A stretch of 64,000 bases of DNA from Nonomuraea cypriaca (GTDB lineage: Bacteria > Actinomycetota > Actinomycetes > Streptosporangiales > Streptosporangiaceae), in contig NZ_JADOGI010000012.1 of the NCBI RefSeq assembly GCF_015645445.1, positions 23,127 through 87,126 on the forward strand, in the 5' to 3' direction. Position 1 is the first letter of the stretch, and each line of letters opens with the position of its first letter. The translations under genes and the position numbers were made by a program. The notes beneath the pieces were generated by a model that made no database searches, was not told the origin of the DNA, and saw nothing but the letters and a program-made list of their open reading frames with translations. Positions 1 to 7,569 of this stretch are shown one piece after another.

Positions 1-1
1 C

Positions 2-286
2 TGGTGGTTCGTTTCCGGAAATATCACACCAGGGCCCGGCTGGGTGGACGTGTCAGGACAGCGTACGATCCTGGAGCTCTCCGGCCCCTCGGCTCATGAC
101 GTCCTGATCACCGGATGCCCCATCGACCTGCACCCGTCGGCCTTTCCCGGCCACGCCCAGACCCTGCTGGCCAAGACCTCGGTGCTCCTGGAGCAGCGAG
201 CCCCGGACACGTACCGCGTCTACGTAAGATCATCTTTCACGAAATACCTGGCAGAGTGGCTGATCGACGCCATCATGGCGTTATAA
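2..286 (+). CDS. soxG: Sarcosine oxidase gamma subunit, 3' end (partial)
   Basis: The frame is open from base 2, so the gene starts before the window; about 94 C-terminal residues are present. They match the end of the SoxG family: a DVSGQRT stretch, an LDLHP-like IDLHPSAF motif and a terminal RSSFTKYLAEWLIDA helix. In heterotetrameric sarcosine oxidase the gamma subunit is a GcvT-like structural partner of the folate- and flavin-binding alpha/beta subunits, which demethylate sarcosine to glycine in the cytoplasm. The other sox genes would be expected to the left, outside the window. The family call rests on C-terminal motifs only. Confidence 0.8.
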   Translation, partial: WWFVSGNITPGPGWVDVSGQRTILELSGPSAHDVLITGCPIDLHPSAFPGHAQTLLAKTSVLLEQRAPDTYRVYVRSSFTKYLAEWLIDAIMAL

Positions 287-345
287 GACCATTTAAGGGC
301 ACTTTCTATACCTAGACTTTGCAAAAACGGTCTTGGGGGTAGCAG

Positions 346-1008
346 GTGCGGGTTCGGGCGTTCACGGCCGGTTTGGCCATCACGGCGATGTTGACCGGCT
401 GTGGAGGGCTTGAGGCGGGCTCCGCGGGGCCCGCCGAGCCCGACTCGGCATCCGTGTCGGAGGCCCGCGAGAAACTGGCCGATCTCGCCGTCAAGGGCCG
501 CGCCCCCAAGACGGGCTTCGACCGCGACGAGTTCGGCCCCGCCTGGTCCGACGTGGACCGCAACGGCTGCGACACCCGTAACGACATACTCAAGCGCGAC
601 CTGGAGAACGAGACGTTCAGGGCCGGCACCAAGGACTGCATCGTGCTGACCGGCACGCTGGATGACCCGTTCAGCGGCAAGACGATCGAGTTCGAGCGCG
701 GTCAGGACACCAGCTCGGAGGTCCAGATCGATCACCTGGTGCCGCTGTCGGACGCCTGGCAGAAGGGCGCGCAGCAGTGGTCGGAGACCAAGCGCAAGGA
801 GTTCGCCAACGACCCGCTGAACCTCCTCGCCGTGGACGGCCCCCTGAACGGTCAGAAGAGTGACTCCGACGCCGCCACCTGGCTCCCGCCGCGCAAGTCG
901 TACCGCTGCGCCTACATCGCCCGCCAGATCGACGTGAAGGCGAAGTACGACGTCTGGATCACCGCGGCGGAGAAGGACGCCATGGAGACCATCCTCGACG
1001 GCTGCTGA
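346..1008 (+). CDS. HNH-type nuclease lipoprotein (DUF1524/GmrSD C-terminal-like)
   Basis: This 220-residue protein starts at GTG after a G-rich ribosome site. Residues 1-19 form a lipoprotein signal with an LTGC lipobox (Cys19), so it is probably anchored outside the membrane. The second half carries the DUF1524 HNH pattern: DHLVPL near residue 129, then NDPLNL and NGQKSDSD, supplying the His, Asn and Lys/Asp expected of a beta-beta-alpha metal nuclease. Exported actinobacterial members of this family are probable extracellular DNases. The next gene is another exported phosphodiesterase-type enzyme, so the pair may scavenge nucleic acid. Substrate and lipidation are inferred. Confidence 0.8.
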   Translation: MRVRAFTAGLAITAMLTGCGGLEAGSAGPAEPDSASVSEAREKLADLAVKGRAPKTGFDRDEFGPAWSDVDRNGCDTRNDILKRDLENETFRAGTKDCIVLTGTLDDPFSGKTIEFERGQDTSSEVQIDHLVPLSDAWQKGAQQWSETKRKEFANDPLNLLAVDGPLNGQKSDSDAATWLPPRKSYRCAYIARQIDVKAKYDVWITAAEKDAMETILDGC

Positions 1009-1049
1009 CGGCTATACGGTCAGTCATGATGTCCGTAAGATCCGTGGGC

Positions 1050-1832
1050 ATGCGCGTGAAACACCGGATTTCTGTGATCGCAGCGTTAGCGCTGGCCGCC
1101 ACCGCCGTACCTGCCGGTGCTGCACAGGCCGCGACGAGCCTCGTCGTCCTCGGCTGGAACATCCACGGCGAGAGCGCCGACATGACGGCCATCGCGAAGG
1201 TGATCCGCGACAGCGGCGCCAACATCGTCACACTCCAGGAGATCCACCGCAGGCCGGACGCCGACCAGGTGCGGCAACTGGCCGACGAACTCGGCTGGAA
1301 CATCACCGCCAACGCCCACTTCGGCGCCGGCGACAACGTCGGCCCTTGTGACGACCCGCAACCGGGTATGGCCGGCAACGCGATCCTGTCCTCGTACAAG
1401 ATCCTCGAACGGGTCACCATCCCGCTCACCGACTTCGCCACCTGCCCGGTCAACCGCTCCATGGCCGGCGCCAAACTCGACCTCGGCGGCGGCACGTCGA
1501 TCACGGTCTTCAGCACCCACCTGTCGCCCGGCCTGTCGGCGACCTCAGTGGCCCGCCGCGAGGCCCAGGCGGACAAGGTGCGTACGTATTTCGGCTCCAG
1601 AACCGGCCTGATCCTCACCGGCGACTTCAACGCCAAGCCCACCGACACGCTCTCGAGGAAGTTCGTGAGCGCGGGCTGGCTGGACACCGGCGCCAAGTAC
1701 GCGAACAAGCCCACCCTCGGCGACGCCCGCATCGACTACATCTACACCAAGGGCGTCACGACCACGAGCGGCTCCGTACTGTCGACCACCGCCTCCGACC
1801 ACCGGCCACTCGTCATGCGCATGACGCGCTGA
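1050..1832 (+). CDS. Secreted endonuclease/exonuclease/phosphatase (EEP) family protein
   Basis: About 260 residues, with an N-terminal secretion signal (basic MRVKHR, a hydrophobic stretch and an Ala-rich cleavage area). The EEP core is complete: WNIHGE, the metal-binding LQEIH glutamate, an STHL histidine, GDFNAKP, DYIYT and a terminal SDHRPL. Relatives hydrolyse phosphodiesters in DNA, RNA, lipids or inositol phosphates; the substrate cannot be told here. An in-frame ATG at 1026 would extend the N terminus by eight residues. I prefer 1050 because the signal peptide then has normal length. It follows the HNH lipoprotein by about 40 bases and is convergent with the deformylase gene. Confidence 0.85.
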   Translation: MRVKHRISVIAALALAATAVPAGAAQAATSLVVLGWNIHGESADMTAIAKVIRDSGANIVTLQEIHRRPDADQVRQLADELGWNITANAHFGAGDNVGPCDDPQPGMAGNAILSSYKILERVTIPLTDFATCPVNRSMAGAKLDLGGGTSITVFSTHLSPGLSATSVARREAQADKVRTYFGSRTGLILTGDFNAKPTDTLSRKFVSAGWLDTGAKYANKPTLGDARIDYIYTKGVTTTSGSVLSTTASDHRPLVMRMTR

Positions 1833-1836
1833 CCAT

Positions 1837-2436
1837 TCATTTCAGAGGTTCTGTAACGGAAGTCGTCGACGTGCTCCTCGGCCTGTAGAGCCATGGACGG
1901 TGCCCGTCGGTGTATTCCTCGATGCCGATGGGTTGAGTCCCCTCGACCAGCCGGTCGAGGTAAAGGACGCCTTCCAGGTGATCGCACTCATGCGCCACCA
2001 TACGCGCCGCGCCGTCGGTGAACCGCCGTTCGACAGTTTGGCCGTCGGGCATGGCCCAGCGGACGGTGATGGCGCGGGAACGCGAAACCCGGCCACGCAG
2101 TTGAAAGCAGGAAAGGCAGCCCTCCCACTGGACGTCGATCTCGTCGGAATGATCTACGACGCACGGATTCAGTAGCGCGATGTCCGCCATGCCCCGCGGA
2201 CGTACGATCGCGGCGGCCACTGGCCGGCCCAGTTGTGGTGCCGCGATACCGCTCCCCTTCGGGAACGGGCGTGCGGCGCAGATCTGGTCCAGCGCGGTCA
2301 CCAGGTCCGCCAGGACCATCGCCGCCTGCTCCTGTTCGGCGGGCAGTTCAAAGCGGCGTGCGGGCTGGGCAAGCAAAGGATCTCCCCGGCGACCCAGGCC
2401 CATCTCCCTGAGCAGCTCCATGAACGGATCGCTCAT
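1837..2436 (-). CDS. Peptide deformylase, cassette copy
   Basis: 199 residues, with all three deformylase motifs intact: GSGIAAPQ (61-68), EGCLS (105-109) and HECDH (149-153). These give the Cys and two His metal ligands and the catalytic Glu that remove the formyl group from N-formyl-Met peptides. I chose the ATG at 2436 because a GGAGGG site sits just upstream and it overlaps the preceding carbamoyltransferase stop as ATGA. An in-frame ATG at 2448 is less likely. It is the last gene of the 10476-to-1837 cassette, so this is probably an accessory paralogue. It could deformylate a pathway product or protect the host against a deformylase inhibitor. Both roles are inference. Confidence 0.88.
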   Translation of the reverse strand: MSDPFMELLREMGLGRRGDPLLAQPARRFELPAEQEQAAMVLADLVTALDQICAARPFPKGSGIAAPQLGRPVAAAIVRPRGMADIALLNPCVVDHSDEIDVQWEGCLSCFQLRGRVSRSRAITVRWAMPDGQTVERRFTDGAARMVAHECDHLEGVLYLDRLVEGTQPIGIEEYTDGHRPWLYRPRSTSTTSVTEPLK

Positions 2437-4148
2437 GCCGCCCTCCACCGCGCGATGCCCGGCTTGTCACTGTCGACTCGTCTACGCACCACATACTGGT
2501 CGATCACCAGCCGGTCCAGCGAGGAGCGCAAGAAGCACTCGACGGCGTCCTCCGGGGTTTCCACGATCGGCTCGCCGCCCAGGTTCAGCGAGGTGTTGAG
2601 CACCATCGGGATCCCGGTCAGGGCGTAGAACGCCTCGATCAGCCCGGCGTAGAGACCGCCGCGAGCGACGGTCTGTAGACGTGCGGTCCCGTCGACATGC
2701 ACGATAGCCGGCACCATGTGCCGCATGGGTTGCCGCACCGTTGCCACCAACTCCATGTAGGGGGCGGAGGTGGCCAGGTCGAAGTACTCGTCGGCGAGGT
2801 CGGCCAGGACGCTGGGCGCGAAAGGCCGGAAGGGTTCGCGTCCCTTGACCACCAGGTTCAAGTAGTTCGGCATCGCCGCGTCGCGGGGGTCGGCGACGAT
2901 GCTACGGCCGCCGAGCGCTCGCGGTCCGAGTTCGCTGCCGCCTTGGAACCAAGCGACGACGTGGCCGTCCGCCACCAGTCGCGCCGTCTCCACGACGGTG
3001 TTGTCCACCTTCTCGACGAGCAGCTCCGCATGCCGTAAGGCGGTCTCTATCTCTGTCCCGGCGAAGGTCCGTCCCAGTTGAGCGGGTGGCACGGAGTCGT
3101 ACCGCCTCGCCCCCGACGCAAGCACATGCCAGCCGTACAGGGCGTTCCCCACGCACTGACCGGTGTCGCCCGGCGCGAAGGGCACGAACAGCCTGCGGAA
3201 CGGCGACTCGTCGAGGAGACGACGATTCGCCACACAGTTCAGCGCTACACCGCCCGCCAGGCAGAGGTTGTCGATGCCGGTTTTCGCGTGCAGCCAGTAC
3301 ACCTTGGCCAGCAGCGCCTCTTCGAGGCAGTCCTGGACCAGCCGGGCGATATCGGCATGCCGCTGTGTCAGCGGCTCGGACCTCCGTCGGGGCGGGCCGA
3401 TGTCGACGCCCTGGTCAGCAAAGAACGCTTGGATGGCATGGATCGGATCGTCGTGGCCATTCGGCAGGCTCGAGCGCAACCTGCCATCTTCCAACCGGAA
3501 CAGCCGGACGTCACCGAACGCGCCCGGCCGCCCGTACGCCGACAAGCCCATCGTCTTGCCTGCGTGCACATAGGACGGCCACCCGAGATAGTAGGTGAAG
3601 TGCCGATAGACCTCGCCGGGGCCGATCTCCGCCTCATCCAAGCCGTCATCGGCTGCTTCGAGCACGCTGACGTCGCCGCCACGGCCGACGAAGTAGGTGT
3701 TGCGTTCGAACCGGCTGTTCCACCGCTGCTCTGCCGGAGGGCCGAGTAGGTTGCCCTCATTGTCCAGGACAACCACGACGGCCTCGTCGAAGGGTGACGG
3801 ATAGAACGCCGAGCAGGCATGCGACAGGTGGTGGGACGGCATAGCGTGGATCTTCGACGGAGCCATCCCGAGCAGGTCCGCCCCGTAGCCGTCCTCCGCG
3901 GCTTCCTCGCTGCACGTGCTCACGACCACCATGTCGATGTCGTCGCGGGTCGCACCGGCCGTGTCGAGGCAGTACTCGAACGCGAGCCGCGCGCCACCGT
4001 CGTGCTTCCGGCGCGACAGTCGCTCCTCGGCGATCGCGACCGTGACGTGTCCGTCGACGGCGAGCGCCGCGGCCCCGTCCTTGAGACGGACCGAGCCGTC
4101 CCTGGTGACGCCCATGTTCAGTCCGACGATACGCATCCGCCGCATCAT
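2433..4148 (-). CDS. NodU/CmcH-type carbamoyltransferase
   Basis: 571 residues, the usual size of the family. The N-terminal ASKHA/Kae1-like domain has SHHLSHACSAF (from about 105; His pair for metal) and AGGVALNCVAN (about 295). The C-terminal domain has GPRALGGRSIVADPR (about 408) and KGREPFRPFAPS, the classic Carbam_trans_C signature. Such enzymes make carbamoyl-adenylate from carbamoyl phosphate and ATP and transfer carbamoyl to a hydroxyl of a small molecule or sugar. The start overlaps the radical SAM stop as ATGA, and the 3' end runs into the deformylase start. Both suggest translational coupling in a tailoring cassette. The acceptor is unknown. Confidence 0.92.
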   Translation of the reverse strand: MMRRMRIVGLNMGVTRDGSVRLKDGAAALAVDGHVTVAIAEERLSRRKHDGGARLAFEYCLDTAGATRDDIDMVVVSTCSEEAAEDGYGADLLGMAPSKIHAMPSHHLSHACSAFYPSPFDEAVVVVLDNEGNLLGPPAEQRWNSRFERNTYFVGRGGDVSVLEAADDGLDEAEIGPGEVYRHFTYYLGWPSYVHAGKTMGLSAYGRPGAFGDVRLFRLEDGRLRSSLPNGHDDPIHAIQAFFADQGVDIGPPRRRSEPLTQRHADIARLVQDCLEEALLAKVYWLHAKTGIDNLCLAGGVALNCVANRRLLDESPFRRLFVPFAPGDTGQCVGNALYGWHVLASGARRYDSVPPAQLGRTFAGTEIETALRHAELLVEKVDNTVVETARLVADGHVVAWFQGGSELGPRALGGRSIVADPRDAAMPNYLNLVVKGREPFRPFAPSVLADLADEYFDLATSAPYMELVATVRQPMRHMVPAIVHVDGTARLQTVARGGLYAGLIEAFYALTGIPMVLNTSLNLGGEPIVETPEDAVECFLRSSLDRLVIDQYVVRRRVDSDKPGIARWRAA

Positions 4149-5029
4149 CCGAAGTCCGGGACCGGTAACGGGTAGACCCGTTCGACGGCAAGCTCGCCGG
4201 AGTCGCGGTCCCAGTGGTCACGAATGAGCTCGACACCCGGCATGCTGCGCAGGTAGAACGGCTTGTCGAGCTCTTCGCAGATCCGGCGCAGGCCGGCGAT
4301 CTGACTCTCCGCATGGACGATCTTCCAGTCGCGATTCTGGTCGAAGAAACTCATTCGGCCAATCGTGAACTCGTTGTCGATCGAGGTTCGCAGTCGCCGT
4401 TCGATCACGCCGTCGGTGTCCAGGAACAGGGCCTCCCCGAGGATGACCGTGCTGTGCTGAGCCGCGGCCTCCAGCAGCCGGCGATACTCTGAGAGCGGCA
4501 CCAACTCGGCGGGAAAGGTCGGTCTGGCAGCGAGCATCGTGGGTATGCGGAGTTCCGTCGCGAACCGGCCCAGCTGGTCGACTCTCTCCTGCGGTGTGGC
4601 CACCCGGCGGCTCCGTTCGAAACGGCGGAAGCCCTGCCATGCCGGAATGGACACACAGCCCACGACCAGGCGGCGTTTCGCGAACTGGCGGTCGGCGACG
4701 TCGCGCAGTGGCGCGTACCATTCGGTATCGATCAGGAGCCTCGTCGTGAACAGCAGGTCCACGTCGAGGCGGTCGGCCGCGAGCGACAGGAACTCGATGG
4801 CTTTCGCCGGTTCCAAGAATGGCTCGATGTCCCCCGAAAGATATACCGTGGTGAGCTCGTCGCCGAATTCAGCCAGCCGATCGACTATCTCCTCGGGTCC
4901 GCGGCTGGGAAAGTACTGGAATCCTGGCGCGAAGATGTAGCAGTGGGCGCAGTTGATCTCGCACTTCGATCCGCCAAGAGAGACGACGACCTTGCCACCT
5001 TGGTCGAGCACGTATTCCGCGTCTCGCAC
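4145..5029 (-). CDS. Radical SAM protein
   Basis: 294 residues from a GTG start with a GGAGGAG site eight bases upstream. Cys23, Cys27 and Cys30 form the CxxxCxxC cluster motif (CEINCAHC), which binds the 4Fe-4S cluster that cleaves S-adenosylmethionine. A YLSGDIEPFL stretch (about 76-86) fits the SAM-contacting GGE-like region, with a partial TIM barrel behind it. I see no SPASM-type Cys-rich tail, so there is no sign of auxiliary clusters. It lies between the M24-like and carbamoyltransferase genes, with a four-base overlap to the latter. The reaction cannot be deduced; candidates are C-H functionalisation, epimerisation or methylthiolation of the cassette product. Confidence 0.85.
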   Translation of the reverse strand: MRDAEYVLDQGGKVVVSLGGSKCEINCAHCYIFAPGFQYFPSRGPEEIVDRLAEFGDELTTVYLSGDIEPFLEPAKAIEFLSLAADRLDVDLLFTTRLLIDTEWYAPLRDVADRQFAKRRLVVGCVSIPAWQGFRRFERSRRVATPQERVDQLGRFATELRIPTMLAARPTFPAELVPLSEYRRLLEAAAQHSTVILGEALFLDTDGVIERRLRTSIDNEFTIGRMSFFDQNRDWKIVHAESQIAGLRRICEELDKPFYLRSMPGVELIRDHWDRDSGELAVERVYPLPVPDFG

Positions 5030-5067
5030 GATATCGTCTCCTCCGCGCTGGGAAATCGAATGGGTGA

Positions 5068-5967
5068 CTAGCCGCAGCCAAGTGTTTCAAGGGCTCGTCG
5101 CGGCAGATAGGACGGCATGTCGAACAGGTCAAGCAGTTCGGAGAAATCGGCGTGGATGCGCTTTACCCCATCGGTGAATGTGACGAGTACATGGAAGCTG
5201 GCCAGCGGATATTCCGGGCCTGCCATCCTCGGCTCCACTGTGAAGCCCATCGTCGGTAGGATCCGCTGGCCTTCCTCGGCGTTCAGGAAATGCCGCGCGT
5301 CGCTGATCGTCCGCGCGATGACCAGGAGGTCACCGCTGTCGAGGGCCTGTTGTTCCTCGGAGGTGGGCTGGTTGAAACTCCACGGCAGCGTGTGTCCGAC
5401 GTCGACGCCGCCCGACTGGTCGGTGGTGCTGAACGTCTCGTTGGCCAGGGCGGCCTTATCGATGAGGTCGGCTGCGAATCGGTAGAGTTCACGCAACTCC
5501 ATGCCGACTTCCGCGTACGCAGCCACCTGCGCGGTGATGTCGAAGCAGGCGGCGAGATGGTCCTTGATCCGCGAGTCCGCTCCGTTGTAGAGCGTGATCC
5601 CCAAGTCCCCGATCATTTTCGTTTCCCGATCGACGGGGGAGCAATAGGCGTACATAATGGAATTGCCGCCGAGGGTGATGTCGGCTCGCGGCCACGTGGC
5701 CTCGTGGCGCAGCGACACATAGGACATGCGTTTGAAGTCGGGTGGGGTGCCGATCAGTGCACTGATGCCATTTGGCGGCGGCTGATACCAGCCTTCCGAC
5801 AGCAGCTCTTCGTGGTCCGCGAGCAACTGCCCCCAACGTGTGCAGAGGGACAGTTCGCTAAGCTTCGGCGCTTCCTCGCGTATTGCCTTGGCGAGAGTTG
5901 CCGCCGCTATCCTGCGCGCTCGCTGGATGGCGGCAATTCGCGGGTCTGGGACAAGTTCACCGTTCAT
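5068..5967 (-). CDS. M24 (creatinase/aminopeptidase)-like protein
   Basis: 299 residues from an ATG with AAAGGA about ten bases upstream; the frame is open further upstream but has no better start. The C-terminal two thirds resemble the M24 pita-bread fold: DLGITLYNGADSR for the two Asp ligands, GHTLPW for the His and GFTVEPRM for the first Glu. The last ligand segment, normally an R-x-E-D strand, reads ASFHVLVTF, so the final Glu appears to be missing. It may be a divergent hydrolase or a catalytically dead relative. It sits 44 bases after the SDR gene and 38 before the radical SAM gene. The fold assignment comes from motif reading only. Confidence 0.6.
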   Translation of the reverse strand: MNGELVPDPRIAAIQRARRIAAATLAKAIREEAPKLSELSLCTRWGQLLADHEELLSEGWYQPPPNGISALIGTPPDFKRMSYVSLRHEATWPRADITLGGNSIMYAYCSPVDRETKMIGDLGITLYNGADSRIKDHLAACFDITAQVAAYAEVGMELRELYRFAADLIDKAALANETFSTTDQSGGVDVGHTLPWSFNQPTSEEQQALDSGDLLVIARTISDARHFLNAEEGQRILPTMGFTVEPRMAGPEYPLASFHVLVTFTDGVKRIHADFSELLDLFDMPSYLPRRALETLGCG

Positions 5968-6011
5968 GCGGATCTGTCCTTTTCGAGATTGTGGGCGCAC
6001 CAACGCTACCA

Positions 6012-6767
6012 TCAATACATGCGTGAGCCGCCATTGATGTGGACGGTTTGCCCAGTGATGAACCCGGCTGTGTCGCAAAGAAGAAAGGCAATGGCATCCG
6101 CGACGTCCACTGGCGAACCCAGCCGGCCCAACGGCAGGCCTGGAATCCACGATTCAGGTGGCGTCGCGGGTGGCCACTTCTCATGGAACGGCGTATCGAT
6201 TGAGGCGGGCGCGACCGCGTTCACCCGAATGTCAAACGGTGCAAGTTCGCCCGCCAATGCCCGGGTGAGTCCGACTAGTCCCGCTTTCGCCGCCGCGTAA
6301 TGCGCCGAGCCCCGGCTGCCACCGGTGAACCCGGACGATGAAGCCACGTTGACGATGGCAGCGCCGCTCTGGTCGCGCAAGGCCGGTATCGCCGCCCGGC
6401 ACATGAGATAGGCGCTGGTGAGATTAACGGCGAGCGATCGGTGCCACACCGACAACGGCAGTTCCTCGACCGGTCCGCGGGCAATCGTCGCGCCGGCGTT
6501 GTTGACCAGATAGTCGATTCGTCCGAAGCGGGCCAGCGCTCGGTCTACCAACCGGGCAACCTCAGCCTCGTCGGTGACGTCGGCACGCACCGCGATGGTG
6601 GGCGATCCAGCGCGGTCAAGCTCGTCGGCCAGCTTGACCGCTTCTTGTGCGCTGTTCAGGTAGCCGATGACCGTCGCCGTCCCACGTCCTGCCAGGACGC
6701 GCACGGTCGCTTGGCCGATGCCCGAGGCACCGCCGGTGACGACCGCGACGGCGCCCGACGCCGTCAC
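6012..6767 (-). CDS. SDR-family NAD(P)-dependent oxidoreductase
   Basis: 251 residues, a standard classical SDR. It has TGGASGIG (11-18) for the nucleotide, NNAG (89-92), catalytic Ser in VASSSG (about 143-145) and YAAAK (157-161), and a C-terminal FITGQTVHINGG. Relatives include 3-oxoacyl-ACP reductase-like and sugar or alcohol dehydrogenases; a substrate cannot be assigned. The chosen start is the GTG at 6767, which overlaps the upstream PurM-like stop as GTGA. A longer in-frame extension to 7151 simply reads through that gene in another frame. It is part of the seven-gene cassette and would supply a redox step. Confidence 0.92.
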   Translation of the reverse strand: MTASGAVAVVTGGASGIGQATVRVLAGRGTATVIGYLNSAQEAVKLADELDRAGSPTIAVRADVTDEAEVARLVDRALARFGRIDYLVNNAGATIARGPVEELPLSVWHRSLAVNLTSAYLMCRAAIPALRDQSGAAIVNVASSSGFTGGSRGSAHYAAAKAGLVGLTRALAGELAPFDIRVNAVAPASIDTPFHEKWPPATPPESWIPGLPLGRLGSPVDVADAIAFLLCDTAGFITGQTVHINGGSRMY

Positions 6768-7555
6768 CGCCCGGCCCGCTTGGAGATGTCCGTGACTTGC
6801 CCGATCCACTGGATGGGCACGTCCGGCTGAAGGTGAGCGGCTGCCGCGGGCAGGTCGAAGTCCGACGCGGCGATGACCAGCACGGCGGTGGCGGGACCCC
6901 CGCTGCCTGACCAGTCCGCCGTGTCCGCGTGGCTCGAGGTGTCGATCCGGATTCCGCGTGCCGCGAGCTGGGCCAGCTCTCCGGCTACGCCGCCAGAGCC
7001 GACGGGGATGACCTCGCGCACTTCGTCGCACTTGACCAGACTCCGGACCGTGGGCACACGCACCATCGCTGGATGGCCGACCCGGACATGGCGGCCGACC
7101 AGACGTGACCCGAGCACGAGCAGCCGGTCGCCGGGATGAACGGCGTCCCACGGCACGTCCCGTTCACCGACCAGCCCGCTCATGGTGACCCCGATACCGG
7201 TCTGGACGCTCGGAAAGTTGTTCTCCGAGCTGATGGTGAATGCGATGCGGCCATCTAGCGACTCCTCACGAAGCTGCTTTCGGACACCCGCCAGAAGTCG
7301 TCGCCCGGTGGGCTCCCGCTCGACACTAAATGTGCACGACACGCTACAAATTGTCGCACCGAGTGTCAATAACTCCAGCATCGTGACGCGCGCGCAGAAA
7401 TAGCCGACGCTTTCCGGTGGGGCAGGCTCGATATCCTCCCCCTTCTCACCGATGCCACCCGCCGCGTCACATGCGGTCACCAGCAGCGTGCCATTACCGA
7501 TTGGATACAGTGACATGTCCCGGAAATCCGTGGCCCGCCCCGGTAGAAAATGCAT
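6764..7555 (-). CDS. PurM/AIR-synthase-like ATP-binding protein (alpha-ribazole-kinase-like)
   Basis: 263 residues, with GGAAGGG as ribosome site. The N-terminal half has the metal/ATP signature of the PurM-HypE-SelD superfamily: ACDAAGGIGEKGED (Asp30, Gly-rich 33-38), then a helix ending MLELLTLGA and SSENNFPSVQTGIGV. CDxxGGIGxK most resembles what I recall of CblS-type alpha-ribazole kinases. The C-terminal part has PGDRLLVLGSRLVG, also typical of the superfamily. Members phosphorylate small molecules or activate carboxyl or carbamoyl groups with ATP. No cobamide genes are nearby, so the substrate is probably different. It starts 14 bases after the STAND gene stop. Confidence 0.65.
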   Translation of the reverse strand: MHFLPGRATDFRDMSLYPIGNGTLLVTACDAAGGIGEKGEDIEPAPPESVGYFCARVTMLELLTLGATICSVSCTFSVEREPTGRRLLAGVRKQLREESLDGRIAFTISSENNFPSVQTGIGVTMSGLVGERDVPWDAVHPGDRLLVLGSRLVGRHVRVGHPAMVRVPTVRSLVKCDEVREVIPVGSGGVAGELAQLAARGIRIDTSSHADTADWSGSGGPATAVLVIAASDFDLPAAAAHLQPDVPIQWIGQVTDISKRAGR

Positions 7556-7569
7556 TTCAGCCCTTCCGG

